From contig CAVWAL010000009.1 of assembly GCA_963752935.1 (NCBI GenBank), positions 706,797 to 770,796 on the forward strand: DNA of 64,000 bases. The letters are read 5' to 3'. Below, piece by piece: positions 34,274 to 42,768 of the stretch. Under the pieces are notes generated by a model. That model did no database searches, was not told the DNA's origin, and worked only from the letters and a program-made list of their open reading frames with translations. This DNA comes from RI-153 sp963752935. GTDB taxonomy: Bacteria; Chloroflexota; Anaerolineae; Caldilineales; Caldilineaceae. A program made the translations under genes and the position numbers. How positions within the stretch are numbered: the stretch's first letter is position 1; the number at the start of each line of letters is the position of its first letter.

Positions 34274-35614
34274 ATGACGACGACGCGTTCTTCTTCGTCC
34301 AACCAACAATCAGAAATCGGCGGCTACGACTGGGGTCTGATCACCGTTGTAACGGCGCTGCTGCTCTTTGGGCTGGTCATGGTGTTCAGCGCCAGTTACC
34401 CATGGGCGATGGAATACTTCACATCGCCCTTTCACTTTGTGATCTTGCAGTTACGCTGGTTGGCCGTGGGCCTGGCCGCCCTGGTGACGGCGGCCATGAT
34501 CCCGTACACCTTCTGGGAGCGTTGGAGTGTGCTCTTGATGGGTTTGGGGCTGCTGGCCTTGATGACCGTGATCATCTTCGGCACGGCGCGCTACGGAGCC
34601 ACACGCACCCTCTTCGGTGGCAGTGTCCAGCCCAGTGAGCCGGTGAAGATCATCATTCTGATCTACGTGAGCACGTGGCTGGCCAGCAAAGGAGATCGCA
34701 TCCGGCAGATCAACTATGGGCTGATCCCCTTTGGCGTGCTCATGGGGATCGTCACCGGGTTGATCGTGGCACAGCCCGATATCAGCACGACTATCCTCAT
34801 TGTGATCACAGCGTCAATCATCTTCTTTCTGGCCGGCGCCGAATTAAAACAGTTGCTGATCGGCGGCGTAATCGCGGTGATCACATTCTGGGTGGTCATC
34901 ACGCGCAGCGACTATGCGCAACATCGTGTGCAGGCGTACCTGGCGTCTGTGCTTGATCCGCTGCAAAGCCCGGAATGGCAGATCACACAGGCATCCGAAG
35001 CGCTGGTGCGCGGCGGGCCCTTCGGGGCAGGGCTGGGCAACAGCACAGAGAAGCTACCCGGCAACCTGCCGCTCAGTTGGTCAGACAACATCTTCGCCAT
35101 TGTCGGCGAGGAATTGGGGTTGATGGGCACGCTGATCGTGATCCTTCTCTTCGCTCTGCTGGCCTATCGCGGCTTTCGCATCGCCGCCGAATCGCCCGAC
35201 ATGTTCGGTTCGCTCCTGGCCGTGGGGATCACGTCGTTGATCGTGCTACAGGCGATCATCCATATTGCCGTGGTCGTAGCCATGGCCCCCCCTACCGGCG
35301 TAACTTTGCCGTATATCAGTTTTGGGGGCAGTTCTCTTGTGACATTATTGGGCGCGACCGGTATTCTACTCAACATCAGTAGATATCGGGGCAGTCCAAT
35401 GGCGGCTCGCCCCAAAGGAGCGCTAAGCTATGCGAGTTTTGATTTCGGGTGGCGGAACCGGCGGACACGTGTATCCAGCGCTGGCCGTCGCAACACACCT
35501 ACAAAGTCAAACGGGACCGGTCGCACCGCCCCAACCCGTCGCGGCACAGGCCGCAGTAGCGATCAACAAAGGGGACGCAGCCACGATCGCACCGGCAGCA
35601 GCCGCAAAAACTAG
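34274..35614 (+). CDS. ftsW: Peptidoglycan polymerase FtsW (SEDS family)
   Basis: 446 residues with about ten membrane helices. SEDS hallmarks: VFSASYPWAM, GGSVQPSEPVKI, QPDISTTILI, FGAGLGNSTEKLPGNLPLSWSDNIFAIVGEELG and ISFGGSSLVTLLGATGILLNISR. It polymerises lipid II glycan chains with the class B PBP. After the last helix the frame runs on for about 65 residues, mostly Arg/Ser/Thr/Gly (RRNTPTKSNGTGRTAPTRRG), and this tail overlaps the start of murG by 185 bases. Confidence 0.94.
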   Translation: MTTTRSSSSNQQSEIGGYDWGLITVVTALLLFGLVMVFSASYPWAMEYFTSPFHFVILQLRWLAVGLAALVTAAMIPYTFWERWSVLLMGLGLLALMTVIIFGTARYGATRTLFGGSVQPSEPVKIIILIYVSTWLASKGDRIRQINYGLIPFGVLMGIVTGLIVAQPDISTTILIVITASIIFFLAGAELKQLLIGGVIAVITFWVVITRSDYAQHRVQAYLASVLDPLQSPEWQITQASEALVRGGPFGAGLGNSTEKLPGNLPLSWSDNIFAIVGEELGLMGTLIVILLFALLAYRGFRIAAESPDMFGSLLAVGITSLIVLQAIIHIAVVVAMAPPTGVTLPYISFGGSSLVTLLGATGILLNISRYRGSPMAARPKGALSYASFDFGWRNRRTRVSSAGRRNTPTKSNGTGRTAPTRRGTGRSSDQQRGRSHDRTGSSRKN

Positions 35615-36680
35615 CCGTAGCCGTTCTGATCGCGTCGATCTACTGTGGGCGGGCAGCGCAGACGGTGTGGAACGTGAACTGGTTGCTCAGGCCGGCATCC
35701 CCTATCGGGCGATTCAGACAGGGCAATTGCGCGGCACGAATCCATTGACGGCGCTGGCAAATGCTGGCAAAATGGCCGTAGGTGTGCGTCAATCCTTACA
35801 GCTACTGGCTGAATTTCGCCCCGATGTCTGCTTTGTCACCGGGGGATATGTCTGCACACCGGTGGCGATTGCCTGCCGCCTGCGCCGTGTGCCAATCCTG
35901 ATCTACCTGCCCGACATGACGCCGGGTTGGGCGATCCGCTGGCTGAGTCTGCTGGCGACGAAGGTGGCGGTCAGCTTCCCAGACGTAAGTCACTTTTTTG
36001 GCAACAAAGCAGTAGTCACCGGCTACCCCGTCCGCCCCGAACTGTTAAATGCCGCAACCGATCGAGAGGCAACGCGCCGCCGGTTGGGTCAAGCGCTGGA
36101 CATTGATTGGTCATTGGGCGATGCACAGGGGAATACCTTGCCGCTCGTCCTGGTTTTCGGTGGCAGTCGCGGTGCTCGCAGCATCAATCAAGCGATATGG
36201 GCAGCCTTGCCCGATCTGCTGTCTCATTGTCAGATTCTGCACGTGGTGGGGACGCGCGATCGGCCTATCTACCAAGAGACGCCGCCGCAGATTCCAGCGG
36301 GCTTAGGCAATCGCTATCATCCTGTTTCATATCTACACGATGAGATGATTCTGGCACTGGCCGCAGCCGATCTGGCGATAGCGCGGGCAGGGGCCAGCAC
36401 GCTGGCCGAGTTCCCGTTGACGCGGTTGCCCGCGATCCTGGTGCCGCTGCCCATTGCGGGCAATCACCAACAGCCCAATGCGAACAAACTGGCCGATGCC
36501 GGCGGCGCCATCATCATCGAAGACGGCAATCTGTCCACCGAGTTACTGCCACGCGCTGTGGAGCTGCTCCACGATGAGCAGCGCCGGTTGAAAATGAGCG
36601 CCGCCATGGCAAGCCTGGGCGTTCCGTCCGCTGCACGCAACCTGGCAGAGGTTCTCGTCAAACTCGGTCAGTCACACTGA
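35430..36680 (+). CDS. murG: UDP-GlcNAc:lipid I N-acetylglucosaminyltransferase
   Basis: A 416-residue GT28 enzyme making lipid II. RVLISGGGTGGHVYPALAVA is the N-terminal lipid/diphosphate loop. GGYVCTPVAIACRL, VLVFGGSRGARSINQA and ARAGASTLAEF with PLPIAGNHQQPNA match the donor site. Residues about 28-68 are an Ala/Pro-rich insertion (PVAPPQPVAAQAAVAI...) not in typical MurG, encoded where the ftsW tail overlaps. AAAGGAG lies 9 bases before the ATG, so the start is firm. Confidence 0.95.
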   Translation: MRVLISGGGTGGHVYPALAVATHLQSQTGPVAPPQPVAAQAAVAINKGDAATIAPAAAAKTSRSRSDRVDLLWAGSADGVERELVAQAGIPYRAIQTGQLRGTNPLTALANAGKMAVGVRQSLQLLAEFRPDVCFVTGGYVCTPVAIACRLRRVPILIYLPDMTPGWAIRWLSLLATKVAVSFPDVSHFFGNKAVVTGYPVRPELLNAATDREATRRRLGQALDIDWSLGDAQGNTLPLVLVFGGSRGARSINQAIWAALPDLLSHCQILHVVGTRDRPIYQETPPQIPAGLGNRYHPVSYLHDEMILALAAADLAIARAGASTLAEFPLTRLPAILVPLPIAGNHQQPNANKLADAGGAIIIEDGNLSTELLPRAVELLHDEQRRLKMSAAMASLGVPSAARNLAEVLVKLGQSH

Positions 36681-36706
36681 ATTGAAAGACTGAACGATTG
36701 AGTACT

Positions 36707-37366
36707 ATGAGCGATTCATTGCAAGTGATAGCGGTCCTCATTCTATATCTCATCCTCTTTGGCTGGGTAGGGTACCGTCGGGGCAGTTTACGCGAGTTGA
36801 TTGTGGCCGTTGTGGCGATTGGCGGCTACCTGATCTTGCAGCGCTACTCGGCAATTGTGGTCACCCTGGTCAATCTATTGTACAAGTTCCAGGCCTTTGC
36901 CCGCGGCGGTGGGTTGAGTGGCGACGATCCCGACGCCATTCTGATCATCCGCGACACCGCAAATCTGGTGGGCGCAGAACAACGAGACACCTTGATCTTT
37001 TTGCTCTGGGTTATCCTGTTGCTGTTCACCTATTGGGTAACCGGGCGCGCCGTGCGCAGCCCCAAGAACCGATCCGATCTAATGGCGATTTTGTTGGGCA
37101 TGCTCAACGGCATCTTTTATTTTTCAATCTTTCTGCCAATGCTCAGCGGTATCTTTTTCGGGCAGACAGGGGTGGGCGCCACTGTGCCTGAGGATGGCGC
37201 GGGGCTAGTCTTGCGCAGTGCGCTGGATGTCGTCAGCGATGGGTTCAACAATGTCTGGGGCACGCTAGACGAGCAACAGCCGCTGATTATCGTGGTCTTC
37301 CTCACGTTGGTCCTGGTGGCGGTGGCGAATACATTGCGCCCACCCAAGGCCAAACCCAAACAATAA
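36707..37366 (+). CDS. CvpA-like membrane protein, paralogue 1
   Basis: About 219 residues with four or five hydrophobic helices. The N-terminus (VAVLILYLILFGWVGYRRGSLRELI) has the pattern of the CvpA (colicin V production) family, whose N-terminal helix pair and R-G-x-x-x-E motif it shares. A Lys-rich C-terminus follows the last helix. Function unknown; in a cell-wall cluster a role in wall synthesis or membrane organisation is plausible. Start is unsure: ATG at 36707 or TTG at 36698. Confidence 0.65.
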   Translation: MSDSLQVIAVLILYLILFGWVGYRRGSLRELIVAVVAIGGYLILQRYSAIVVTLVNLLYKFQAFARGGGLSGDDPDAILIIRDTANLVGAEQRDTLIFLLWVILLLFTYWVTGRAVRSPKNRSDLMAILLGMLNGIFYFSIFLPMLSGIFFGQTGVGATVPEDGAGLVLRSALDVVSDGFNNVWGTLDEQQPLIIVVFLTLVLVAVANTLRPPKAKPKQ

Positions 37367-37387
37367 TCATTCGCCAGGAAGATCTGC

Positions 37388-37930
37388 ATGGGTCCAGTTG
37401 AGTTTTACTTTGCCACTATTGCCATCATCATCACCCTGATCGGGCTGGCGCGTGGCTATGCCAAAGAGTTGGGCAGCACCATGATCATCCTGGTGGCGAT
37501 CTTCTTGCTGCTCTTTGTCGAGGAACGAATCAACCCAATGCTGTTGAGCACGCGCAGTCTCCTCTTCGATGAGGCTACCGTCTCGGAGCCGCTCTTTTTG
37601 AGCTTGATCTATCAAATCGCCTTTGTTGCGGCCGTCTTTGCCGGGTATGCAGGGAAAACGATTACATTCGCCGGCAGACCTGTCCCGCCCCCACAAGGGA
37701 AGATACTCGATCTGCTCATCGGTGCGCTGAATGGCTATCTGATCGCAGGGACACTCTGGTATTATCAACAAGCCTATGGCTATCCATTCGGGGTGTTTGG
37801 CTGGGTCAACCCTACCGACAACCCATCCGCCCAGGCTGTGATCCAATTGTTGCCACAGTATTTGCTGCCCAGTGCGACATGGTGGATGGTGCCCATCGCC
37901 GTGTTGTTGCTGTTGCGTGTGCGCGGCTAG
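37388..37930 (+). CDS. CvpA-like membrane protein, paralogue 2
   Basis: 180 residues with about five hydrophobic helices. The first segment (FYFATIAIIITLIGLARGYAKELGSTMIIL) resembles that of the preceding gene and the CvpA family (ARGYAKELG), suggesting tandem duplication and divergence. It starts 21 bases after paralogue 1. Its stop codon TAG lies inside the CTAG end of a MITE-like repeat, and the protein ends directly after a helix (LLLLRVRG). The native C-terminus may have been cut by that insertion. Confidence 0.65.
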   Translation: MGPVEFYFATIAIIITLIGLARGYAKELGSTMIILVAIFLLLFVEERINPMLLSTRSLLFDEATVSEPLFLSLIYQIAFVAAVFAGYAGKTITFAGRPVPPPQGKILDLLIGALNGYLIAGTLWYYQQAYGYPFGVFGWVNPTDNPSAQAVIQLLPQYLLPSATWWMVPIAVLLLLRVRG

Positions 37931-37971
37931 TATCGTGTCAAGCGTGATTTGATCGGTAGGGATTGCCATCA
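37927..37971. repeat. Short copy of the CTAG-ended MITE-like element
   Basis: CTAGTATCGTGTCAAGCGTG and ATTTGATCGGTAGGG, then ATTGCCATCAC, match 15743-15772 and 15832-15842. The copy lacks the central palindrome and its right end has diverged. The rest of the 131-base gap before murC shows nothing further. Confidence 0.6.
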
Positions 37972-38061
37972 CAACTCTCTATTGGTGGTACAGACGCCAT
38001 ATTTCCACCGTGGCATTTATGCCGCACTGTAGTAGACAATGAAACTCATCGGGAAGCTCAC

Positions 38062-39531
38062 ATGATCCATTCCGGGCAGGACAATCGATCCACTGCAGAC
38101 GCCGCCCCCACCGGTGACTGGATCACGCGCCTTGCCGCGGGGGATCGTTCGCTACGCGTCCATCTGTTGGGCATCGGTGGCAGTGGATTGGCCCCTATCG
38201 CCACAGTTCTCCACGAAATGGGGATTAGTGTCAGTGGCAGCGATGCACAGCGAAACCCGCGCACCGACGCCCTGGCAGCGCAGGGCGTCGTCGTCTATGC
38301 CAGTCAAGTTGCGGCCAATTTAATCGATCATCCAGAACGCCACCCAGACGTGGTCCTGATCAGCAGTGCCGTCAGCACCCACAACCCAGAGCTGGCGGCG
38401 GCGGCAGACCTGGGTATTCCCATCGTCAAACGTCGCGACTTTTTACGTCCACTCCTGGCACAGCGCACGGTGCTGGCGGTGGCGGGCACCCATGGCAAGA
38501 GCACCACCACCGCCATGATTGTGCGCATCTTTCACGAATGCGGCGTTGACGCCGGCTACATCGTCGGCTCGGAACTGCCCGACTACGGCAGCGCGCACGC
38601 CGGCAGCAGTCCTTACTTTGTGATTGAGGCGGATGAGTACGATCACATGTTCCTGGGGCTGACACCGTCCATCGCAGTGGTAACAAACGTGGAATGGGAT
38701 CATCCCGATTGTTTCCCCACGCCCGAAGCGTTTCGGTCCGCCTTTGCCACCTTTACAACACAGGTGAAGGATGGCGGCCTGATCGTGGGATGCGCCGATG
38801 ATGCAGGGGCCGAAGCGATTCGCACAGCCTACACGGCGAAGACCCGTTGGATCACATATGGGTTGGCCGAGGAGGCGGATCTGCGGGCAACTGCGGTTGC
38901 GCCGGGCAGCGCAGGAGGCTTCGGCGCCGAGCTGCTCTGGCACGACAGGCCATTGGGGACGATCTCGCTGAGCGTACCGGGACTGCACAACTTGCGCAAC
39001 GCGCTGGCGGCGACGGCCGTCGCTCGTCATTGTGGGTTGCCGGATGCGCAGATCCTGGCCGCAGTGGGCGGGTATGCCGGGGTCGCACGCCGCTTCGAGT
39101 GGAAAGGCGAGGCCGCCGGCGTCACCGTGATCGACGATTACGCCCATCACCCCACCGAGGTACGCGCCACCTTATCGGCGGCGCGGGCGCGCTTCGGCAA
39201 CCGGCGGATCTGGGCGATCTTCCAACCGCACACCTTCAGCCGCACGCGCCAACTGCTGCACGAGATGGCGGCCAGTTTCGGCGACGCTGATTTCGTGCGC
39301 GTCACCGATATCTATGCGGCGCGCGAAAGCGATGACGGCACACTCTCCGCGGCGGATCTGGTGGCGGCCAGCCAACATCCTCAGATCGAACACGTCTCGG
39401 GGCTGGAGGCGATGGCCGATCACCTGGCGGCGACGGTTCATCCTGGCGACGTGGTGATCACTTTAGGGGCAGGCACAAGCTACAGAATTGGCGAACTTCT
39501 CCTGGATCGGCTGTTGCAGGTTGACTCGTGA
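38062..39531 (+). CDS. murC: UDP-MurNAc--L-alanine ligase
   Basis: A 489-residue Mur ligase. The N-terminal VHLLGIGGSGLAPIATVLHEMG binds UDP-MurNAc. The P-loop is VAGTHGKSTTTAMI. EADEYDHMFLGL, VVTNVEWDHPDCF, VIDDYAHHPTEVRATL and IFQPHTFSRTR are in family order. It adds the first L-Ala of the stem peptide. The ATG at 38062 (MIHSGQD) is chosen because the longer frame reaches back into the repeat. Confidence 0.95.
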   Translation: MIHSGQDNRSTADAAPTGDWITRLAAGDRSLRVHLLGIGGSGLAPIATVLHEMGISVSGSDAQRNPRTDALAAQGVVVYASQVAANLIDHPERHPDVVLISSAVSTHNPELAAAADLGIPIVKRRDFLRPLLAQRTVLAVAGTHGKSTTTAMIVRIFHECGVDAGYIVGSELPDYGSAHAGSSPYFVIEADEYDHMFLGLTPSIAVVTNVEWDHPDCFPTPEAFRSAFATFTTQVKDGGLIVGCADDAGAEAIRTAYTAKTRWITYGLAEEADLRATAVAPGSAGGFGAELLWHDRPLGTISLSVPGLHNLRNALAATAVARHCGLPDAQILAAVGGYAGVARRFEWKGEAAGVTVIDDYAHHPTEVRATLSAARARFGNRRIWAIFQPHTFSRTRQLLHEMAASFGDADFVRVTDIYAARESDDGTLSAADLVAASQHPQIEHVSGLEAMADHLAATVHPGDVVITLGAGTSYRIGELLLDRLLQVDS

Positions 39532-39621
39532 GTGATCAACCCATCTATAAAGCACTGTGTACACAGATTAGAACGTTGACATTCTTCCAGAGTCGTGACG
39601 GCAGCCAAACATGAGTGGTAT

Positions 39622-40608
39622 ATGATATCCTTACACAATGAACGCGTGCTCGATCTGAGCCGCCCTGCCACCCTTGGCATTGCTATTGAACAAAATCGCC
39701 CCCTGGCCGCGCTGACCAGCATGAAGGTCGGCGGGCCGGCAGAGTACTTCGCCACCGTGCAAACTGTGGATCACTTGCTCAAATTGGTTCGCTGGGCGCG
39801 CAGCCAGGATCTACCGTATTGGATTTTGGGCGGTGGCAGCAACGTGCTGATCAGCGATGCCGGTGTGCGCGGTCTCGTGATCCAAAATCGCTGTCGCCAG
39901 GTGCGTGTGGATGATCCACCTTGCTGTGACTATCCACAAGATCTGCGCCCCTACCTCTACGCCGAAAGTGGAGCGGCCATGGCCGGGCTGGCCCGCACCA
40001 GCGTCAACGCCGGGCTAACCGGACTGGAATGGGCGGTGAGTGTACCGGGAACGGTAGGCGGCGCCGTGATCAACAATGCGGGTGCACACGGGGGCGAGGT
40101 CAAAGACAATCTTTGGGACGCGCTGATCCTCGATGCGAATGACGAGGTGCGTGAGGTCAAACCGGATGATCTGGCCTATAGCTATCGATCCAGCAATCTC
40201 AAACGCGGACGAGTCCTGCGCGCAGGGTTTGGATCGGTGGTGCTCAGCGCCAATTTCCGCCTTTCGGCGGGCGTGCCCGATGAGATCCGCGTGCGCGCGG
40301 ACAACTTCCTGGCACATCGACGGAGGACGCAGCCGGTGGAGCCGAGTCTGGGCAGCACGTTCAAGAATCCGCCCGGCGACTATGCCGGTCGCCTGATCGA
40401 AGCCGCCGGACTGCAGGGGCATCGCATAGGCGGCATCGAAGTGAGCCGCACCCATGCCAATTTTTTCGTCAATCCCGGCGGGGTGGGCGGCGCTTCGGCG
40501 GCGGATGTGGTGGCCATGATCGAGTATGTCCAAGAGCGTGTTCTGCGTCTCTTCCATGTGGCGTTGGAACCTGAGATTCAGTGGGTTGGTGAATGGGGCA
40601 ATCAATGA
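39622..40608 (+). CDS. murB: UDP-N-acetylenolpyruvoylglucosamine reductase
   Basis: About 328 residues. The FAD-binding N-terminal part includes TSMKVGGPAEYF and ILGGGSNVLISD. WAVSVPGTVGGAVINNAGAHGGEV and YSYRSSNLKRG supply the active-site region, and GSTFKNPPGDYAGRLIEAAGLQGHRIGGIEVSRTHANFFVNPGG the C-terminal substrate and Ser/Glu proton donors. It reduces UDP-GlcNAc-enolpyruvate to UDP-MurNAc. ATG at 39622 preferred; GTG at 39595 is possible. The stop overlaps the ddl start. Confidence 0.94.
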   Translation: MISLHNERVLDLSRPATLGIAIEQNRPLAALTSMKVGGPAEYFATVQTVDHLLKLVRWARSQDLPYWILGGGSNVLISDAGVRGLVIQNRCRQVRVDDPPCCDYPQDLRPYLYAESGAAMAGLARTSVNAGLTGLEWAVSVPGTVGGAVINNAGAHGGEVKDNLWDALILDANDEVREVKPDDLAYSYRSSNLKRGRVLRAGFGSVVLSANFRLSAGVPDEIRVRADNFLAHRRRTQPVEPSLGSTFKNPPGDYAGRLIEAAGLQGHRIGGIEVSRTHANFFVNPGGVGGASAADVVAMIEYVQERVLRLFHVALEPEIQWVGEWGNQ

Positions 40609-41735
40609 TGAATGGACGGCAAAACGCACGACGGATCGGCGTCTTGTTTGGCGGCAAGAGTGGTGAGCACGAAGTCTCGCTCATGAGTGCGCGCACGGTG
40701 ATGCAAGCTCTGAACGAAGCAGGCTACGAAACGGTGCCGATTGGGATCAACCGCAGTGGTGGATGGTTAGTCGATCGCGATCCCATGAAACGACTCACCG
40801 AAGCGCTCTCTCAGCCGGAATTGGCTCAGCCAGGGTCAGTGACAAATGGCAACGAACCTCTGCACACGGGGTCGTCCCTGCCTGTACCATTGCTGGCCAG
40901 CGAGGATCGGCTCCCCGCCATCGATCTGATCTTCCCCGTGTTGCACGGCCCCTTTGGCGAAGACGGCACAGTGCAAGGGTTGCTGGAAATGGCGGGTTTG
41001 CCCTACGTGGGCAGTGGCGTCCTGGCCAGCGCCACCGGTATGGACAAAATCACCAGCAAGCGGCTTTTCGCTCAGGCGGGCATCCCGCAGGTAGCCTATC
41101 GCAGCTTTCTGCGCAGACAGTGGCAGCATGAGGCCGAGGCCATCCTTGGCGAATTGGAGGCAGCGCTCACCTACCCCATGTTTGTGAAACCGGCCAACCT
41201 GGGTAGCAGCGTCGGTATTTCAAAAGCCAAAGATCGCGGGCAACTTCAGCAGGCCATCGAACTGGCCGGTGCATACGACCGCAAAATCCTGGTGGAGCAG
41301 GGCGTACCTCAGGTGCGAGAGATTGAGGTGAGCGTCCTGGGCAACGACGATCCCATTGCCAGCGTGCCGGGAGAAGTGGTTTCTTGCAACGAATTTTATG
41401 ATTACGAAGCAAAATATCTGGATGATCGCAGCCGCCTGATCGTCCCGGCGGCGTTGACAGAGGAGCAGGTACAAACATTCCAGGATCTGGCGGTGCGCTC
41501 CTTCGGCGTGCTCGATTGCGCGGGGCTGGCCCGTGTGGACTTTCTACTCAGCGGGGATGGCAAGATCTATCTGAACGAGATCAACACCATGCCCGGCTTC
41601 ACCCACGCCAGCATGTATCCGCGATTGTGGGCGGCCACTGGTCTGCCCTTGACCGATCTTGTCCAACGCCTGGTGGATCTAGCCCTGGAACGTTTCGAGG
41701 ATCAACAGCAAAACCGTGCAGTACGCACGCTCTGA
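40605..41735 (+). CDS. ddl: D-alanine--D-alanine ligase
   Basis: A 376-residue ATP-grasp enzyme. N-terminal IGVLFGGKSGEHEVSLMSA, then PVLHGPFGEDGTVQGLLEMAGLPYVGSGVLASATGMDK, FVKPANLGSSVGISK and the metal-binding YLNEINTMPGFTHASMYPRLW. It makes the dipeptide used by MurF. ATGATG at 40605 overlaps the murB stop (ATGA), indicating coupled translation. Confidence 0.95.
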   Translation: MMNGRQNARRIGVLFGGKSGEHEVSLMSARTVMQALNEAGYETVPIGINRSGGWLVDRDPMKRLTEALSQPELAQPGSVTNGNEPLHTGSSLPVPLLASEDRLPAIDLIFPVLHGPFGEDGTVQGLLEMAGLPYVGSGVLASATGMDKITSKRLFAQAGIPQVAYRSFLRRQWQHEAEAILGELEAALTYPMFVKPANLGSSVGISKAKDRGQLQQAIELAGAYDRKILVEQGVPQVREIEVSVLGNDDPIASVPGEVVSCNEFYDYEAKYLDDRSRLIVPAALTEEQVQTFQDLAVRSFGVLDCAGLARVDFLLSGDGKIYLNEINTMPGFTHASMYPRLWAATGLPLTDLVQRLVDLALERFEDQQQNRAVRTL

Positions 41736-41759
41736 TCCAGAGTGAGAGGAGCACAACTC

Positions 41760-42713
41760 TTGACGCCGAGGATGTCGAGCGGGACTCGTGACCGCTCTCG
41801 CCCCCACTCAAATGCAGCACGCAAGGCCGTTTCAACGCGTGTAGCGCGCCAGCGGCGCAGCGCCCAACGTCGTCGTGAGTTTGCCCAACAGTGGCAGCGT
41901 GTCGAAGGGCTGGTTGGCGGTGCACACAAATGGTTTCCGACCTTCGATCTGCGCAAAATTCGGCTCTACTTCCCCGGGTTCAGCGGCTTTCGTCCGTCCA
42001 AATTAGTCAGCTTATTGATGCTGATCGGTGTCGTCGCCGCGCTCTACACCTTTCAAGAAGACGAAAGTTTCTTCGTCTACCAGGAGAATGTAGAGTTTGC
42101 CAACATGGGCTATTTGACGAGCGCAGAGCTTTTTGAGTACTGTGATATTGAAAGTTGGAGCATCCTGTGGATCGATCCCGCCCTGATTCGAGAGCAAGTG
42201 CGTTCACATCCCTACGTCGCCGACGCCCAGGTTCAAGTCCAATGGCCGGCGCATGTTACCGTGACCGTCACCGAGATCGAACCGATTGCACGTTGGTCGA
42301 CACAGTTAAACGAGTACTGGGTTCTGGCGGATGGGCGAGCGCTGGCCCAACGTAGTGATAGTTTTGTGCCGACTGTGACCATTGTCGATCCTGAGTTTGC
42401 GGCGGGAGATCCTGGGAAGGTGGAGGACTTGCATTTGCAGTCGGCGCTCCTTGAGACTGCGCTAAGCCTGGCCACCCGGTTGCCCGGGTTGGACACGCTC
42501 CGCTACAACCGTACCCATGGTCTCAACTTTGCCGTCCCCGATACCCAAACGTGGATCTACTGGGGGGATGGCCGACGCTTTGACGAGAAGTGGCTGGCCT
42601 TGCAGAGTGCCCTGCCTGATATTCAAAATGATCGCACCACCAACCAGACATTTAGCGTGATCGCTCCCAACCGCCCATACTTTCGCTACTACGCCGACAC
42701 GTCTGGTAACTGA
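41760..42713 (+). CDS. ftsQ: Cell division protein FtsQ/DivIB
   Basis: About 317 residues. A long basic cytoplasmic region (ARKAVSTRVARQRRSAQRRREF) precedes one membrane helix at about 83-100 (LVSLLMLIGVVAALYTF). A POTRA domain follows (SWSILWIDPALIREQVRSHPYVADAQVQVQWPAHVTVTVTEIEPIARW), then a C-terminal FtsQ domain. The TTG at 41760 is chosen because AGAGGAG lies 9 bases before it. GTG at 41742 and ATG at 41772 are alternatives. Confidence 0.85.
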   Translation: MTPRMSSGTRDRSRPHSNAARKAVSTRVARQRRSAQRRREFAQQWQRVEGLVGGAHKWFPTFDLRKIRLYFPGFSGFRPSKLVSLLMLIGVVAALYTFQEDESFFVYQENVEFANMGYLTSAELFEYCDIESWSILWIDPALIREQVRSHPYVADAQVQVQWPAHVTVTVTEIEPIARWSTQLNEYWVLADGRALAQRSDSFVPTVTIVDPEFAAGDPGKVEDLHLQSALLETALSLATRLPGLDTLRYNRTHGLNFAVPDTQTWIYWGDGRRFDEKWLALQSALPDIQNDRTTNQTFSVIAPNRPYFRYYADTSGN

Positions 42714-42768
42714 ACACACTCTCTATTCAGCAACAGAGAGCCATGCAAGATGATGAGGATCAGATTCT

